Virus record (IMG/VR): IMGVR_UViG_3300044825_001149
Coordinates: 1 to 38,047 of that record
Length of the DNA stretch: 38,047 nt
Strand: one strand, 5' to 3'
From: a virus
Made by a program: the position numbers and the translations under genes. The notes beneath the pieces are model-generated. The model had not been told where the DNA came from. It worked only from the letters and a program-made list of their open reading frames with translations, and did no database searches. This document shows positions 11,566-20,193 of the stretch, one piece after another (within the stretch, counting starts at the first letter, position 1; every line of letters begins with the position of its first letter).

Positions 11566-11850
11566 ATGGTTGATAAATCAAATAACCCAGGCGGAGGTAA
11601 GCCCGACAAGATAATACGCGATGCGCTTCTTGGTGCTATTCGCCAAAGCCCGCAGAAACTAAAAAAAGGCGCTGAGAATCTTATTGATAGGTTCGAGCAA
11701 GGCGAACTTGAGGTGGTTAAGTTTGTAACAGAGCGCGTAGACGGTAAAGCAATACAGCCTATCGCAGGCGCAGAGGGCGAGCCTCCCATTAATTTAGCAT
11801 TGCAGGTGGCTTTTGTCAGTGACAAAAATAGAGATGCCGGAAGCGTTTGA
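11566..11850 (+). CDS. terS: Probable terminase small subunit
   Basis: A 94-residue basic, helical protein opening with NPGGGKPDKIIRDALLGAI, then QSPQKLKKGAENLIDRFEQGE and VTERVDGKAIQPI. This matches the DUF5681-like small-terminase pattern found directly before terL in many phages. It would recognise phage DNA and recruit the large subunit. The start is uncertain: the frame is open to a TTG at 11533, and the ATG at 11566 has only a distant AAAGG. It overlaps terL by about 30 bases. Confidence 0.7.
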   Translation: MVDKSNNPGGGKPDKIIRDALLGAIRQSPQKLKKGAENLIDRFEQGELEVVKFVTERVDGKAIQPIAGAEGEPPINLALQVAFVSDKNRDAGSV

Positions 11851-13081
11851 GCCGCTATTCACTCCCAAGCGCTTTAAGGTTTATTACGGTGGACGCGGCG
11901 GCGCTAAATCGCACAACATAGCGCGTGCTTTGCTGATTCAAGGTATGCAAAGACCCTTGCGAGTCTTGTGCGCTCGTGAGTTGCAGAACTCCATAGGCGA
12001 TTCGGTGCATAAGCTGCTTTCGGATTTAATAGCAGAATATGGGCTATCCGCTTTCTATGAAGTTCAGAAGGCTGTCATCCGTGGCAAGAACGGGACGGAG
12101 TTCATATTCAAGGGGCTGAAATACAACGCAACCGAGATTAAATCCACCGAGGGCGTTGATGTGGCGTGGATTGAGGAAGCTGAGAAAGTTTCTGATGCCT
12201 CATGGGAAATGCTTATACCCACAATCCGTAAGCCTGATTCAGAAATATGGATTAGCTTCAACACGAAGAACCTAACTGACCCAACTTACCAGCGGTTTGT
12301 AGTAAACGCTGATAGTGATATGCTAGTGCGTAAAGTGAGCTGGCGGGATAACCCATTTTTCCCTGCGGTGCTAGAGTTAGAGCGCAGGCGATTAGAAACC
12401 AGCGACCCAGAGGCATATGCCCACGTTTGGGATGGTGAGCCTGATACAAGGCGCAACGGTGCTATCTATGCAAGGCTGATTGAGCGAGCACGCACTGAGG
12501 GCCGCATATGCCCTGTTGCATTCAAGTCAGGCGTGCCTGTAATTACTGCTTGGGATTTAGGAAAGCGCCACGGCACTTGCATATGGTTCGCTCAGACAGT
12601 TGGGCGCGAAGTGCGGGTGATTGATTACCATGAAGCATTTGGCGGTGATGCGGATATTGACAAGCTGGCTGCGGTCATAAAGTCCAAGCCATACCTGTAT
12701 GACATGCACTATCTACCACATGACGGTAAGCATGAGCGCTTAGGTATGAAAGGAAGCATTAGCGACCAGCTTAAACAGGCCGGCATTCAAAACCGAATCT
12801 TGCCAAATGTTAGTGTTGACGCTGGTATAGAGAAGGGCAAGGCATTGCTCAAAGAAGCATACATCGACGCGGTTAAAACAAAAAATGGCATCCATGCGAT
12901 GAATCACTATCATTACGAATATGACGAAGCTAGGCAGTGTTTTAAGGCAAATCCTTATGATGATTGGTCTGCGGATGCCTCGGATGCGTGGCGCTATCTA
13001 GCCGTTGCCCTGGACCAGCGACCAGCGGGCGTGCAATCCTATCAGCCAGTAACTAAACCTATGACGTGGAATGTTATCTAA
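11819..13081 (+). CDS. terL: Terminase large subunit
   Basis: About 420 residues of a PBSX/Terminase_3-type large terminase. An N-terminal ATPase has Walker A GGRGGAKS (residues 24-31) and Walker B VAWIEEAEK, with the coupling motif in WISFNTKN. The C-terminal RNase H-like nuclease has acidic residues in ITAWDLGKRHG and ASDAWRYLAVA. It pumps DNA into the prohead and cuts it. A GTG start at 11819 is preferred (AGGTGG ten bases upstream). TTG 11813 and ATG 11834 are alternatives. The stop overlaps the next ATG (TAATG). Confidence 0.95.
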   Translation: MTKIEMPEAFEPLFTPKRFKVYYGGRGGAKSHNIARALLIQGMQRPLRVLCARELQNSIGDSVHKLLSDLIAEYGLSAFYEVQKAVIRGKNGTEFIFKGLKYNATEIKSTEGVDVAWIEEAEKVSDASWEMLIPTIRKPDSEIWISFNTKNLTDPTYQRFVVNADSDMLVRKVSWRDNPFFPAVLELERRRLETSDPEAYAHVWDGEPDTRRNGAIYARLIERARTEGRICPVAFKSGVPVITAWDLGKRHGTCIWFAQTVGREVRVIDYHEAFGGDADIDKLAAVIKSKPYLYDMHYLPHDGKHERLGMKGSISDQLKQAGIQNRILPNVSVDAGIEKGKALLKEAYIDAVKTKNGIHAMNHYHYEYDEARQCFKANPYDDWSADASDAWRYLAVALDQRPAGVQSYQPVTKPMTWNVI

Positions 13082-13485
13082 TGGAGCGCTTCACCGAATC
13101 TCAAACATGGTTCGTAGTGTTCGATGGTTCAACCGAGCGCAGATGGTGGAATCTATTTCTAGCAAAGGACTGGCGGCACGTCCTGCTATGGCGGCAAGCT
13201 GAAGAGGGCGTTATCTGCATCAATCCCCTATCGCATGTAATGGCCGTTAGATGGATGCAGGGAAAAGTAGAGCACTATATCAAACAAGAAATAGAGCAGA
13301 AATGCAGTGCTGTGCTATCACTTACCGTCCATTATAGCATGGTTTACGAGAAACAACTGCTTGATTGGGTTAGCTGCGTGTCCATAGCCAAGCGCATTTT
13401 GGGTATTCGCAAGCGTGTGGTTACTCCCTATGGGCTCTACAAAGCCATGCTCAAGGCTGGGGCAAACAGAATTTACCGCTTTTAA
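13081..13485 (+). CDS. Conserved phage protein downstream of terL, unknown (134 aa)
   Basis: The pattern WRHVLLWRQAEEG-ICINPLSHVMAV and the C-terminal CVSIAKRILGIRKRVVTPYGLYKAMLKAG resemble a protein often found between terminase and portal genes of podoviruses, with C-E-VKR-LGIRA--V-TPYQLYR-L. This likeness is recalled. Function unknown. A packaging or host-interaction role is guessed only from position. The ATG overlaps the terL stop. Confidence 0.72.
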   Translation: MERFTESQTWFVVFDGSTERRWWNLFLAKDWRHVLLWRQAEEGVICINPLSHVMAVRWMQGKVEHYIKQEIEQKCSAVLSLTVHYSMVYEKQLLDWVSCVSIAKRILGIRKRVVTPYGLYKAMLKAGANRIYRF

Positions 13486-13513
13486 TTGTAGAATTGCCAT
13501 GCTATAACATAGC
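13480..13513 (+). promoter_or_regulatory. Weak possible promoter with inverted repeat
   Basis: TTTTAA (13480-13485), 17-bp spacer, TATAAC (13503-13508). The -10 lies inside the inverted repeat GCTATAACATAGC (13501-13513). It would serve the portal region. The -35 is poor. Confidence 0.3.
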
Positions 13514-13529
13514 AAACAGGGAGATTACT

Positions 13530-13739
13530 ATGGGCGGCATCCTATCCAAGCCAAAGGCACCAGATAATTCTGCACAAATTAAAGCACAAGCAGAGCAGGA
13601 GAAACGCATCGTGGCCGAAGAAGAGGCAGCAAAGAAAAAAGAAGCCGCCACCTTACAAGCTAGGCGCGCTCGCGCTAGTGGCAAAGCGTCATTGATTACA
13701 GGTGAAGAAACAGGCGTAACCCGCACCACGTTGGGCTAG
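13530..13739 (+). CDS. Small virion-associated protein preceding the portal (69 aa)
   Basis: Begins MGGILSKPKAPDN and continues with a highly charged, alanine/glutamate-rich helix (QAEQEKRIVAEEEAAKKKEAA), ending in a flexible tail. Proteins opening MGG-FS-PK-P are common next to podovirus portals and have no known function. This start has GGGAGA upstream. An ATG at 13494 lies in a promoter-like stretch. The stop directly abuts the portal ATG. Confidence 0.7.
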   Translation: MGGILSKPKAPDNSAQIKAQAEQEKRIVAEEEAAKKKEAATLQARRARASGKASLITGEETGVTRTTLG

Positions 13740-15266
13740 ATGTATCAAATCGACCAGCTACTCAAGAAAGCGGATAAAGCATTCAGTGACCGCGATGCTA
13801 ACCGCAATTTATACGATGATTGCTATGAGTTGCTTTCGCCTTATCGCAACACATTGAGCAAGGTAGGCGGCTCCTTCAATACACCCACGCGGCAATATGA
13901 CTCCACTGGACAGATAAGTGCGGCTAACTTTGTTAATACCTTGCAGCGTGAGTTTACTCCGCCATTCACCCGCTGGGCGATGTTGCAAGCTGGCTCAGGC
14001 GTGCCAGAGGAGCAACGCAAGGGCCTTAACGAGCAATTAGAGAAAATCACCGAACAAGTGTTTAGCTACATTAACGCCAGCAATTTCAGCACTGCAAGCG
14101 CTGAGATGTACTGGGAATTAGGTGTAGGCACTGGTGCGCTGTGGTTGCACGAGGGCGACCAAGAAAACCCACTTAACTTCATCGCAACGCCTATCAGCCA
14201 GATGGGGTTGAGCGAGGGCAAGTTCGGGATTATCGACGCACGCTTTCGTAGGCAAATGATTAAAGGCAACCTAATTAAGCAGACATGGCCTAATGCAAAG
14301 CTATCGGCTGAAACTGAGCAGCTTATTAAGCAGTCACCGGATACCGAGTTATGTGTAACGGAGTGTTTTTATTACGATTATGAGAATCTGATTTATTGTT
14401 ACGATGTGATTATCGATGTTAAGAAAGACAAAATCCTTGAAGTGAAGCACACTGAAGAAATTGTTTTTACGCCGCGTTGGATGAAAATACCCGGCTTTGC
14501 ATGGGGCATTGGGCCATTCATTCAGGGATTGGCAGATATTAAGACGCTAAACGTGCTTAAAGAGTTCTTGCTGCGTGGGGCGGCACTGGACATTGCGGGC
14601 GTTTATACGATTGCCAGCGATGGCGGGTTGAACCCTAATACCTTGAGCATTGCGCCGAATACGTTTATTCCTGTTGAGCGTAACGGTGGGGAGAACGGGC
14701 CTACATTGCAGCGGCTTGATACTGGTGGGAACTTTCAGCTTCAGGAATATCTAGCTACCAGCCTGCAAGACCAGATTAGAAAAACGTTGCTCGATAACCG
14801 TTTGCCTGCCGAAACCCCGCAGCCTAAAACAGCGTTTGAAATTGCGCAGCGCATGAAGGAGTTTCAAGTCGATATTGGCTCAGCTTATGGCCGTGTTATG
14901 CTTGAGTATATTGTGCCCATGTGGAAGCGTGTGCTTGCGATTCTAAGCCGTAAAGGACTTATCGACCTGCCAGAAGGTTTCACGATTGACAATCTGTTTA
15001 TTCAGGTGGTCGTGACTTCGCCTATCGCTCAAGTTCAGAACATGGAAGATTTGAATAAATTTATGCAGGGCTTTGGCATGGCAATGGAGGTAAACCCTGA
15101 GATTGCAATGCTTGGCTATGAGGTGGAGAAATTCCCGCAATGGATTAATGAAATGGTTGGCGGGCCTTCTAAGCTGGTAAGGGATGAGGCTACAAGAGAA
15201 CAAATGCAACAAGCTATTGCACAGCTATTAGCACAACAACAAATGGCGGCGCAACAGCCCGCTTGA
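13740..15266 (+). CDS. Portal (head-to-tail connector) protein, podovirus type
   Basis: A 508-residue portal of the T7-like head-tail connector family. Recognisable stretches are LLSPYRN, QISAANFVNTLQREFTPPF, MYWELGVGTGALWL, RWMKIPGFAWGIGP and KTAFEIAQRMKEFQ. The Q/A-rich C-terminus (LAQQQMAAQQPA) is typical. Twelve copies form the ring at the capsid vertex through which DNA passes. It starts right after the stop of the preceding gene, without its own clear ribosome site, suggesting coupling. Confidence 0.93.
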   Translation: MYQIDQLLKKADKAFSDRDANRNLYDDCYELLSPYRNTLSKVGGSFNTPTRQYDSTGQISAANFVNTLQREFTPPFTRWAMLQAGSGVPEEQRKGLNEQLEKITEQVFSYINASNFSTASAEMYWELGVGTGALWLHEGDQENPLNFIATPISQMGLSEGKFGIIDARFRRQMIKGNLIKQTWPNAKLSAETEQLIKQSPDTELCVTECFYYDYENLIYCYDVIIDVKKDKILEVKHTEEIVFTPRWMKIPGFAWGIGPFIQGLADIKTLNVLKEFLLRGAALDIAGVYTIASDGGLNPNTLSIAPNTFIPVERNGGENGPTLQRLDTGGNFQLQEYLATSLQDQIRKTLLDNRLPAETPQPKTAFEIAQRMKEFQVDIGSAYGRVMLEYIVPMWKRVLAILSRKGLIDLPEGFTIDNLFIQVVVTSPIAQVQNMEDLNKFMQGFGMAMEVNPEIAMLGYEVEKFPQWINEMVGGPSKLVRDEATREQMQQAIAQLLAQQQMAAQQPA

Positions 15267-15291
15267 CGATTATTATGAATTAAGGCATAAT
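15263..15291 (+). promoter_or_regulatory. Probable promoter between portal and following structural genes
   Basis: TTGACG (15263-15268), 17-bp spacer, CATAAT (15286-15291), starting in the last codons of the portal gene. An inverted repeat GAATTA/TAATTC overlaps the -10. Confidence 0.55.
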
Positions 15292-15313
15292 TCACAAAAT
15301 AATGGAGTAGAAT

Positions 15314-15679
15314 ATGGCAGTAGTACCAGTAACATCATTTGAAACTGGCCTTGCAGGGGTTCGTGCATACCAATGGGTGTTAGCTAACGGCGACCAAGGC
15401 GAGCCTATTCTCACCGCAAAACTATCGGATAAATCGGTGCAAATGCTTGGCACGCTGGGTGCCTCTGGTTCGGTGACGGTACGCGGCTCAAACAAGCAAG
15501 CGCCAGTTGCTTCAACGTCTACGGATTGGCAGCCATTAACTGACCCACAAGGCAACGCAATTACGAAAACGGCGTTATTCATGGAGCAGTTGCTGGAGAA
15601 TCCGCTTTATATTAGCCCAGCTTGCACTGCTGGCGATGGCACCACGGCCCTCACTGTTATCATTGTAGCGAAAGGTTAA
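15314..15679 (+). CDS. Conserved small structural protein (121 aa)
   Basis: β-rich protein with FETGLAGVRAYQWVLANGDQG, SVQMLGTLGASGSVTVRGSNKQAP and LTDPQGNAI, then PLYISPACTAGDGTTALTV. This matches a frequent phage head protein pattern (G---W-LANGD-G--, V--GSNDG--W--LTDPQGN, IRP---AGDGTT). It is probably a decoration or head protein. The ATG follows GGAG by about nine bases. It lies downstream of the promoter at 15263. Confidence 0.72.
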   Translation: MAVVPVTSFETGLAGVRAYQWVLANGDQGEPILTAKLSDKSVQMLGTLGASGSVTVRGSNKQAPVASTSTDWQPLTDPQGNAITKTALFMEQLLENPLYISPACTAGDGTTALTVIIVAKG

Positions 15680-15683
15680 GGCC

Positions 15684-16136
15684 ATGGATTTATCAGTTGT
15701 TAAGCAGGAAATTCAAAAAGGCTTGAAGCTTTACAAAGCTTTTGAGTATGGTGAACAAGTGCTTGCGGTGCTTGAGGGCTTAGACGCAAACAGCAAGGAA
15801 TTGAAAGCGGCTAACGCAAAGCTTGTGGAAGAAAACGCAAAGTTGGCCAATCAAGTAGCTGATGCAGAGTCGATGCTCAATGAAGCGAATGCAGAAGCCA
15901 AGCTTATCAAAGCACAAGCGTCAGAATCGGCGGCGGCTATTGTAGCTAAGGCTAAGGTTGAAGCTGGCGTTATTGTTAATTTAGCAAATGATGAAGCTGC
16001 ATCAATCCGCGCAGAATCTTATAAAGTTGAATCTAGCGTTAAAGAAGCCACGGCGGAACTCAAAGAACTTGAAGCGCGCGCCAAGAAAATTAACGATGTT
16101 ATTGAAAAGCAGAAGGCAGCTTTAGCCAAGCTGTAG
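15684..16136 (+). CDS. Long coiled-coil protein (150 aa)
   Basis: Almost entirely an A/E/K-rich heptad coiled coil (KELKAANAKLVEENAKLANQVADAES..., ELEARAKKINDVIEKQKAALAKL). No membrane segment. The position among head genes suggests an assembly or virion helper, but a separate scaffold-like protein is encoded at 19408, so this one's role is unclear. AAGG lies about eight bases before the ATG. Confidence 0.75.
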   Translation: MDLSVVKQEIQKGLKLYKAFEYGEQVLAVLEGLDANSKELKAANAKLVEENAKLANQVADAESMLNEANAEAKLIKAQASESAAAIVAKAKVEAGVIVNLANDEAASIRAESYKVESSVKEATAELKELEARAKKINDVIEKQKAALAKL

Positions 16137-16140
16137 GAGC

Positions 16141-16278
16141 ATGACCTGCGGCACATGGGAAACAATAACAGACCAATGGGAAACCATAACTGATAATTGG
16201 GAAGATATAGAGTTGTGCGTTATTTCTGCTGATACTGGCGGGGAATATATCGTTATAATCAGGCGGAGGCGTAGGTGA
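16141..16278 (+). CDS. Small tryptophan-repeat protein (45 aa)
   Basis: The first half is a tandem repeat, WETITDQ-WETITDN-WEDI, followed by a β-like stretch and five arginines at the C-terminus. Similar WD-ITD-W repeats occur in small podovirus proteins (recalled). It begins 5 bases after the previous stop (GGAG before ATG) and overlaps the next gene by four bases (GTGA). Function unknown. Confidence 0.65.
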   Translation: MTCGTWETITDQWETITDNWEDIELCVISADTGGEYIVIIRRRRR

Positions 16279-17498
16279 CAGATTTAACGGGACTTACGCC
16301 GCAAAATACATACAAAGACCTGTTGCAGATATCCAATAGCAATTCGGGGCTTGACTCTACGCTTCGTTCAGTTGAAAGCGGGGCTGGCACAAACAGCGCG
16401 CTATCTTTAAGCACCGGCCAAGCGGTTATCACTTCGGCAAACGCAGCGGCCTTTGCGGTTGGCCCGAATGGCGCAACCAATCCTAGCTTGTTAATCGATT
16501 CGAGCGCGGCTTCTGCGGCGACTGGTATCAGCATTACTTCTGCTGGTGCTGGCGGCGGGGTGACTCTTAGCGCGATATCTTCAGGGACTGACGAATTTTT
16601 ATCTATATCTAGCAAAGGGTCTTCTGAGCTTATTTTGAACTCGGGAACTACTGGCTCTAACTCAATGCGGTTGCGTTCAGGTGGCACAAACCGTATCATA
16701 TTGAATAGCTCTTCATTTACTTTTGCGAATACGCAGCAATATGTATTTACACCTACATCATCTTCAACCGCTGCTACTGTAAGATACAGCTATACCTCTG
16801 TTACGGAAACCAATTTAACAGCTGGGGTTGAGGCTCCTAATATCGTTTATAACCTTGCCAATAGCCGCAGTCACGCCAGTAACACCGCCATTGCTTTGCA
16901 GCGTGATTTTCGCATTGCCGGCACTAGCCATGCCTTCGCCTCGGCTGGCGGTACGATAACAGACCTTGCGGCGCTGGCGGTAACTCCTAGCACGGCCAGC
17001 ACAAACGCAACGGCTACTAATAATAGTGCAATCTTAGTTCAATCGGCGGCAGTTGGTAACGCCACCAATTCCTACGGGCTGAATGTGTCTGCGCTCACGG
17101 GCGCTACGAATAACTGGGCTGCAAGGTTTGTCGGAGATGTTCGGGTAGATAGCGGGGCAATTAAGGAAACGCGAATCAATCGCCGCGTGGTATCTCTTAC
17201 AGATGCAGCTACGGTAACACCCAACTCAGATACTACGGATGTTGGAATCCTCACCAGCCTGTCTCAAGATAGCACGATTGCTAACCCCACTGGAACCCCT
17301 GTAGATGGGCAGCAACTTATGCTGCGTATTAAATCAACCGTAGCACGCAACCTTACCTTCGGCGCTCAGTATCGCGGGAGCGCCGACCTTGCGTTGCCTA
17401 CTGCTACCAGCGGGGGCAGCCTGACGGATTATCTCGGATTTATTTGGAACGCAGCGGATAGCAAGTGGGACTACTTTGCGAAGAACAGCGGATTTTAG
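16275..17498 (+). CDS. Fibre-like structural protein (407 aa)
   Basis: Starts with GTG overlapping the previous stop, with GGCGGAGG upstream. The protein is low-complexity and β-rich (S, T, A, G, N), with a C-terminal module (VVSLTDAATVTPNSDTTDVG ... DGQQLMLRIKSTVARNLTF ... YLGFIWNAADSKWDYFAKNSGF) seen at the ends of phage fibre and appendage proteins. It is probably a head or neck fibre, since it lies between portal and capsid genes, not with the tail fibres. A trimeric fold is inferred from composition. Confidence 0.75.
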   Translation: MTDLTGLTPQNTYKDLLQISNSNSGLDSTLRSVESGAGTNSALSLSTGQAVITSANAAAFAVGPNGATNPSLLIDSSAASAATGISITSAGAGGGVTLSAISSGTDEFLSISSKGSSELILNSGTTGSNSMRLRSGGTNRIILNSSSFTFANTQQYVFTPTSSSTAATVRYSYTSVTETNLTAGVEAPNIVYNLANSRSHASNTAIALQRDFRIAGTSHAFASAGGTITDLAALAVTPSTASTNATATNNSAILVQSAAVGNATNSYGLNVSALTGATNNWAARFVGDVRVDSGAIKETRINRRVVSLTDAATVTPNSDTTDVGILTSLSQDSTIANPTGTPVDGQQLMLRIKSTVARNLTFGAQYRGSADLALPTATSGGSLTDYLGFIWNAADSKWDYFAKNSGF

Positions 17499-17506
17499 GA
17501 GAAACT

Positions 17507-18343
17507 ATGACGATTTCAACACTTGACGGGCTTGTGAATGCTCTTGGAAACAACAGCAGCCGATTTGTTATAGATAAAGCGTCTATTTCTAACGCTGTTG
17601 CAGGGCAGTTTTACAGCTTGTGGCGTGCTACTGGCCAACCGGGACAGGGGGCTATTCCAACCACGGCGGCTGTGTGCAATAATGCCCTTACCGGGGCGAT
17701 TAACTTTACGCAGCAGACAGACCCCGCCACCTCTTATGGTGCTTGGGCTAACGCGAACTGTAGCAACGCAGCAGTGACCGTAGAGATTCATGATAGACTT
17801 GCGCATATGGGGGGATTAAACGGAACATTAACCACTGCCCAGACGGTTGACCTTGATTTGAACGCACTAAGCGCGGATAACATTGTGGCAAGGCGTGGAG
17901 ACTCCAACTATTCTGATGTGCAATGGTGGCTTGAGTGGTACACCGATACAGGCGCTACTGCATCCAACGCAACGGTAAACGTTACTTATAATGATGCGTC
18001 CAGCGCTAACCTTACCGTAGTAGCAGTAGGCGGCACGCTCCGGGCTGGTAGGCTTATTTCGCTAAACGGCCTGATTCCTGCTGCTGATTCTGGTAAATAT
18101 ATTCGTGATGTAAACACGGTTACTCTGTCTGCATCCACTGGTACGGCAGGTAACTTTGGGGTTACGGCAAGCCGCCCTCGCTTGACCCTACCATTAAACG
18201 TGGCGAATAAAACCGAATATTTCGATTGGGCAGCACTAGGCCTGCCGGAGATTAAAAACTCTGCTTGTCTTTATCCTATTCAGCTTTGCAGCACTACCAC
18301 AACTGGAACGGTGCGCGGCGGTGGTAAAATAGCCCATGGATAA
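17507..18343 (+). CDS. Conserved virion protein of unknown role (278 aa)
   Basis: Contains QFYSLWRATGQPGQGAIPTT, IHDRLAHMGGLNGTLTTAQT, GDSNYSDVQWWLEWYTDTG and LSASTGTAGNFGVT, a pattern I recall from a conserved protein in phage head gene clusters with no assigned function. AGGAGAAACT precedes ATG 17507. An upstream in-frame extension overlaps the previous gene and lacks a ribosome site. It overlaps the next small gene by eight bases. Confidence 0.75.
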   Translation: MTISTLDGLVNALGNNSSRFVIDKASISNAVAGQFYSLWRATGQPGQGAIPTTAAVCNNALTGAINFTQQTDPATSYGAWANANCSNAAVTVEIHDRLAHMGGLNGTLTTAQTVDLDLNALSADNIVARRGDSNYSDVQWWLEWYTDTGATASNATVNVTYNDASSANLTVVAVGGTLRAGRLISLNGLIPAADSGKYIRDVNTVTLSASTGTAGNFGVTASRPRLTLPLNVANKTEYFDWAALGLPEIKNSACLYPIQLCSTTTTGTVRGGGKIAHG

Positions 18344-18497
18344 ACAACTTCGGAATGCTTATACGAATAAACCACGGGGCGGTTCTATCCAGTGGCAGAC
18401 AGACAACGCTGGAGAACTTCTGCGCGATTCGTTTTTTGACGATGTTCCTGCCCCTCCGGTTTCAGGCGGACAAGCAGCAATGTTTTTTATGATGTGA
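18336..18497 (+). CDS. Small protein of unknown function (53 aa)
   Basis: A 53-residue frame (MDKQLRNAYTNKPRGGSIQW ... DDVPAPPVSGGQAAMFFMM) whose ATG lies inside the end of the preceding gene. It fills the gap to 18505 and looks like a flexible, proline/glycine-rich virion peptide. Function unknown. Confidence 0.6.
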   Translation: MDKQLRNAYTNKPRGGSIQWQTDNAGELLRDSFFDDVPAPPVSGGQAAMFFMM

Positions 18498-18504
18498 GGA
18501 TAAT

Positions 18505-18795
18505 ATGAGCAAGCTAGAAGAACACGCAGCGTATCTGACACAAGACCCAGAGAATGAGGGCTTAGTGATATTCAATATCCCCATCCGCATTAATAAATCG
18601 ACCGTTGATCTAGGCGCGATTGAAATGGTCGCGGCAGTTGACGGCTGGACTCCTAACCATCCTCTAAGTGCGCCAGAGTTCTGCATTGAGATTGTAAAAT
18701 GTTTATCTCGCCAGAAAATTGACGAGGCGATTCGTCTGCCTGCATTGGCAGAAAAGAACGCGGAAATTGACGCAATTATTGCAAGCATTGTCTAA
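18505..18795 (+). CDS. Small protein of unknown function (96 aa)
   Basis: A 96-residue acidic protein (MSKLEEHAAYLTQDPENEG ... IEIVKCLSRQKIDEAIRLPALAEKN). GAGGATA precedes the ATG and the stop overlaps the next start (TAATG). No family recognised. It lies in the head gene cluster. Confidence 0.72.
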   Translation: MSKLEEHAAYLTQDPENEGLVIFNIPIRINKSTVDLGAIEMVAAVDGWTPNHPLSAPEFCIEIVKCLSRQKIDEAIRLPALAEKNAEIDAIIASIV

Positions 18796-19046
18796 TGGCC
18801 TGCTCCGTACCTTGGCCGCTTGGTAAGTGGATGGATAAAAACCACGCGGATATATGCGCTGAGCACGACAAGGCCTACATAACGCGCGTATGGTGCGAGA
18901 AAGTGCGAAGCGACTTCGTGGTTGCTCAGCGGTTCTCGGAGCGTGGCTACTATCTTCTGGCCTACCTGTCTGTGCCGTATCTTGCAGTTTTCGGGACTAT
19001 TTATTGGGTGTGGGGCAAATATAAATCAGATTTTAATTGCTTTTAA
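18795..19046 (+). CDS. Small protein with a CxEHDKxY motif and a C-terminal membrane span (83 aa)
   Basis: Residues about 20-28 read DICAEHDKAY, resembling the catalytic C-x-x-HD-x-x-Y of phospholipase A2-like folds and the HD-x-(L/A)Y of related small phage proteins. A C-terminal hydrophobic segment follows (YLLAYLSVPYLAVFGTIYWVW). It might be a membrane-acting entry or lysis helper. Enzymatic activity is speculation, as the second PLA2 aspartate cannot be placed. Confidence 0.65.
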   Translation: MACSVPWPLGKWMDKNHADICAEHDKAYITRVWCEKVRSDFVVAQRFSERGYYLLAYLSVPYLAVFGTIYWVWGKYKSDFNCF

Positions 19047-19071
19047 CATAATTAGAATGTAGATAATATTT

Positions 19072-19398
19072 ATGCAGCATTTACAAAACCCGCTAGCTTG
19101 GAATATTTCTACAGACACCAAGCAAGACCCAAAGCTGGCAATCGAAGCCAAGCGCAAACAATATGATATAGACTTGCTTTATTACACGGTATTTACCACG
19201 GAATCAGGTCAGGCGCTGCTTGATTTCTTGCGCAAGAACACACTAGAAGCAGCAACGTGGATGCCTTCATTGGCTTATGAAAAGGCTATTGCGCATGGGT
19301 TTGCTCGTGAGGGGCAGAACGCATTAGTCCGCGCTATGGTGGATGGAATTGAAAAGATTAAGAAAGCGTCAACATTAGAAGAATATGCCAAACTTTAA
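19072..19398 (+). CDS. Bbp19-like small phage protein (108 aa)
   Basis: The central stretch LLYYTVFTTESGQALLDFLRKNT, with later FAREGQNALVRAMVDGIEKI, matches the Bbp19-like domain (Y--VF-T--G--VL-DL----, EG-R-V---I). It is common in podoviruses just before the scaffold gene, as here. Function unknown. No convincing Shine-Dalgarno is visible before the ATG. Confidence 0.75.
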   Translation: MQHLQNPLAWNISTDTKQDPKLAIEAKRKQYDIDLLYYTVFTTESGQALLDFLRKNTLEAATWMPSLAYEKAIAHGFAREGQNALVRAMVDGIEKIKKASTLEEYAKL

Positions 19399-19407
19399 GG
19401 GGGACTT

Positions 19408-20190
19408 ATGACCGAAGAAGCAACAACTGAAGCAACCGAACCCACGCAACAAAGCGAATCATTGTTGGACGCGGTGCAGGATGTTGGGACTTTTGCCAAC
19501 GGTAAGCCTGAAAATATGCCCGCTGAGTTTTGGGATGAAGAAAAGAAAGCTCCTGTAGCTGAAAAGATTTTCGAGGCATATACCCAAGCACAGGCGCGTG
19601 CGGACGGGCTGCGCAAGAAACTAAGCAAGGGCGAGTTTGAGGGCGGAGCGCCTGAAGATATTAACGAATATGTCGTGGAATTGGCAGAGGAGCATAAGGC
19701 TATTGTTCCTGAAGGCGACCCGTTATTTGATGCGGCGCGTCAAGCAGCTAAAGATGCTGGAGTGCCTAAAGAAGTATTTGCCAAGTTTATGCAGCCAATC
19801 ATTGCTAAGATTGCTGAAATGCAGCCTTCTGAGCCTACCGCTGAGGATATCGCCGCATACCGCGCTGCGGAGCTAGAAAAAATTGGCCCCGCAGGCCTGC
19901 GTGTGGCCGCGAATGTTAAGGCGTTTGTAGCCGAATTAGAAACGAAGGGCGTGCTTTTGCCAGAGGACGTAAAGGCGGTGCAGGGCATGATTACCAATGC
20001 CGACCAGTTGCGGGCGTGGAATCGCATCCGGGCCTATATGGGCAACACGCAAGATGTGCCGACAGGTGAGGATTTTGTAAACAATCAAGCTTCTAAGGCT
20101 GAATTGGAGCGCCAGTTGATTGTTGCCGCTGAAGCCCGCGACGAAGCAAAATACAATCAGATTAGTATGCAACTGCGTAAGCTAAATTAG
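19408..20190 (+). CDS. Capsid scaffold protein
   Basis: A 260-residue strongly acidic protein, disordered at the N-terminus (TEEATTEATEPTQQSE). The conserved PAEFWDEE...AEKIFEAYTQAQARADGLRKKLS block and GDPLFDAARQAAKDAGVPKEVF, then a charged C-terminal helix (KAELERQLIVAAEARDEAKYNQI), are the usual form of podovirus scaffolds located directly before the capsid gene. GGGGG precedes the ATG. It shapes the prohead and is later removed. Confidence 0.86.
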   Translation: MTEEATTEATEPTQQSESLLDAVQDVGTFANGKPENMPAEFWDEEKKAPVAEKIFEAYTQAQARADGLRKKLSKGEFEGGAPEDINEYVVELAEEHKAIVPEGDPLFDAARQAAKDAGVPKEVFAKFMQPIIAKIAEMQPSEPTAEDIAAYRAAELEKIGPAGLRVAANVKAFVAELETKGVLLPEDVKAVQGMITNADQLRAWNRIRAYMGNTQDVPTGEDFVNNQASKAELERQLIVAAEARDEAKYNQISMQLRKLN

Positions 20191-20193
20191 CAC

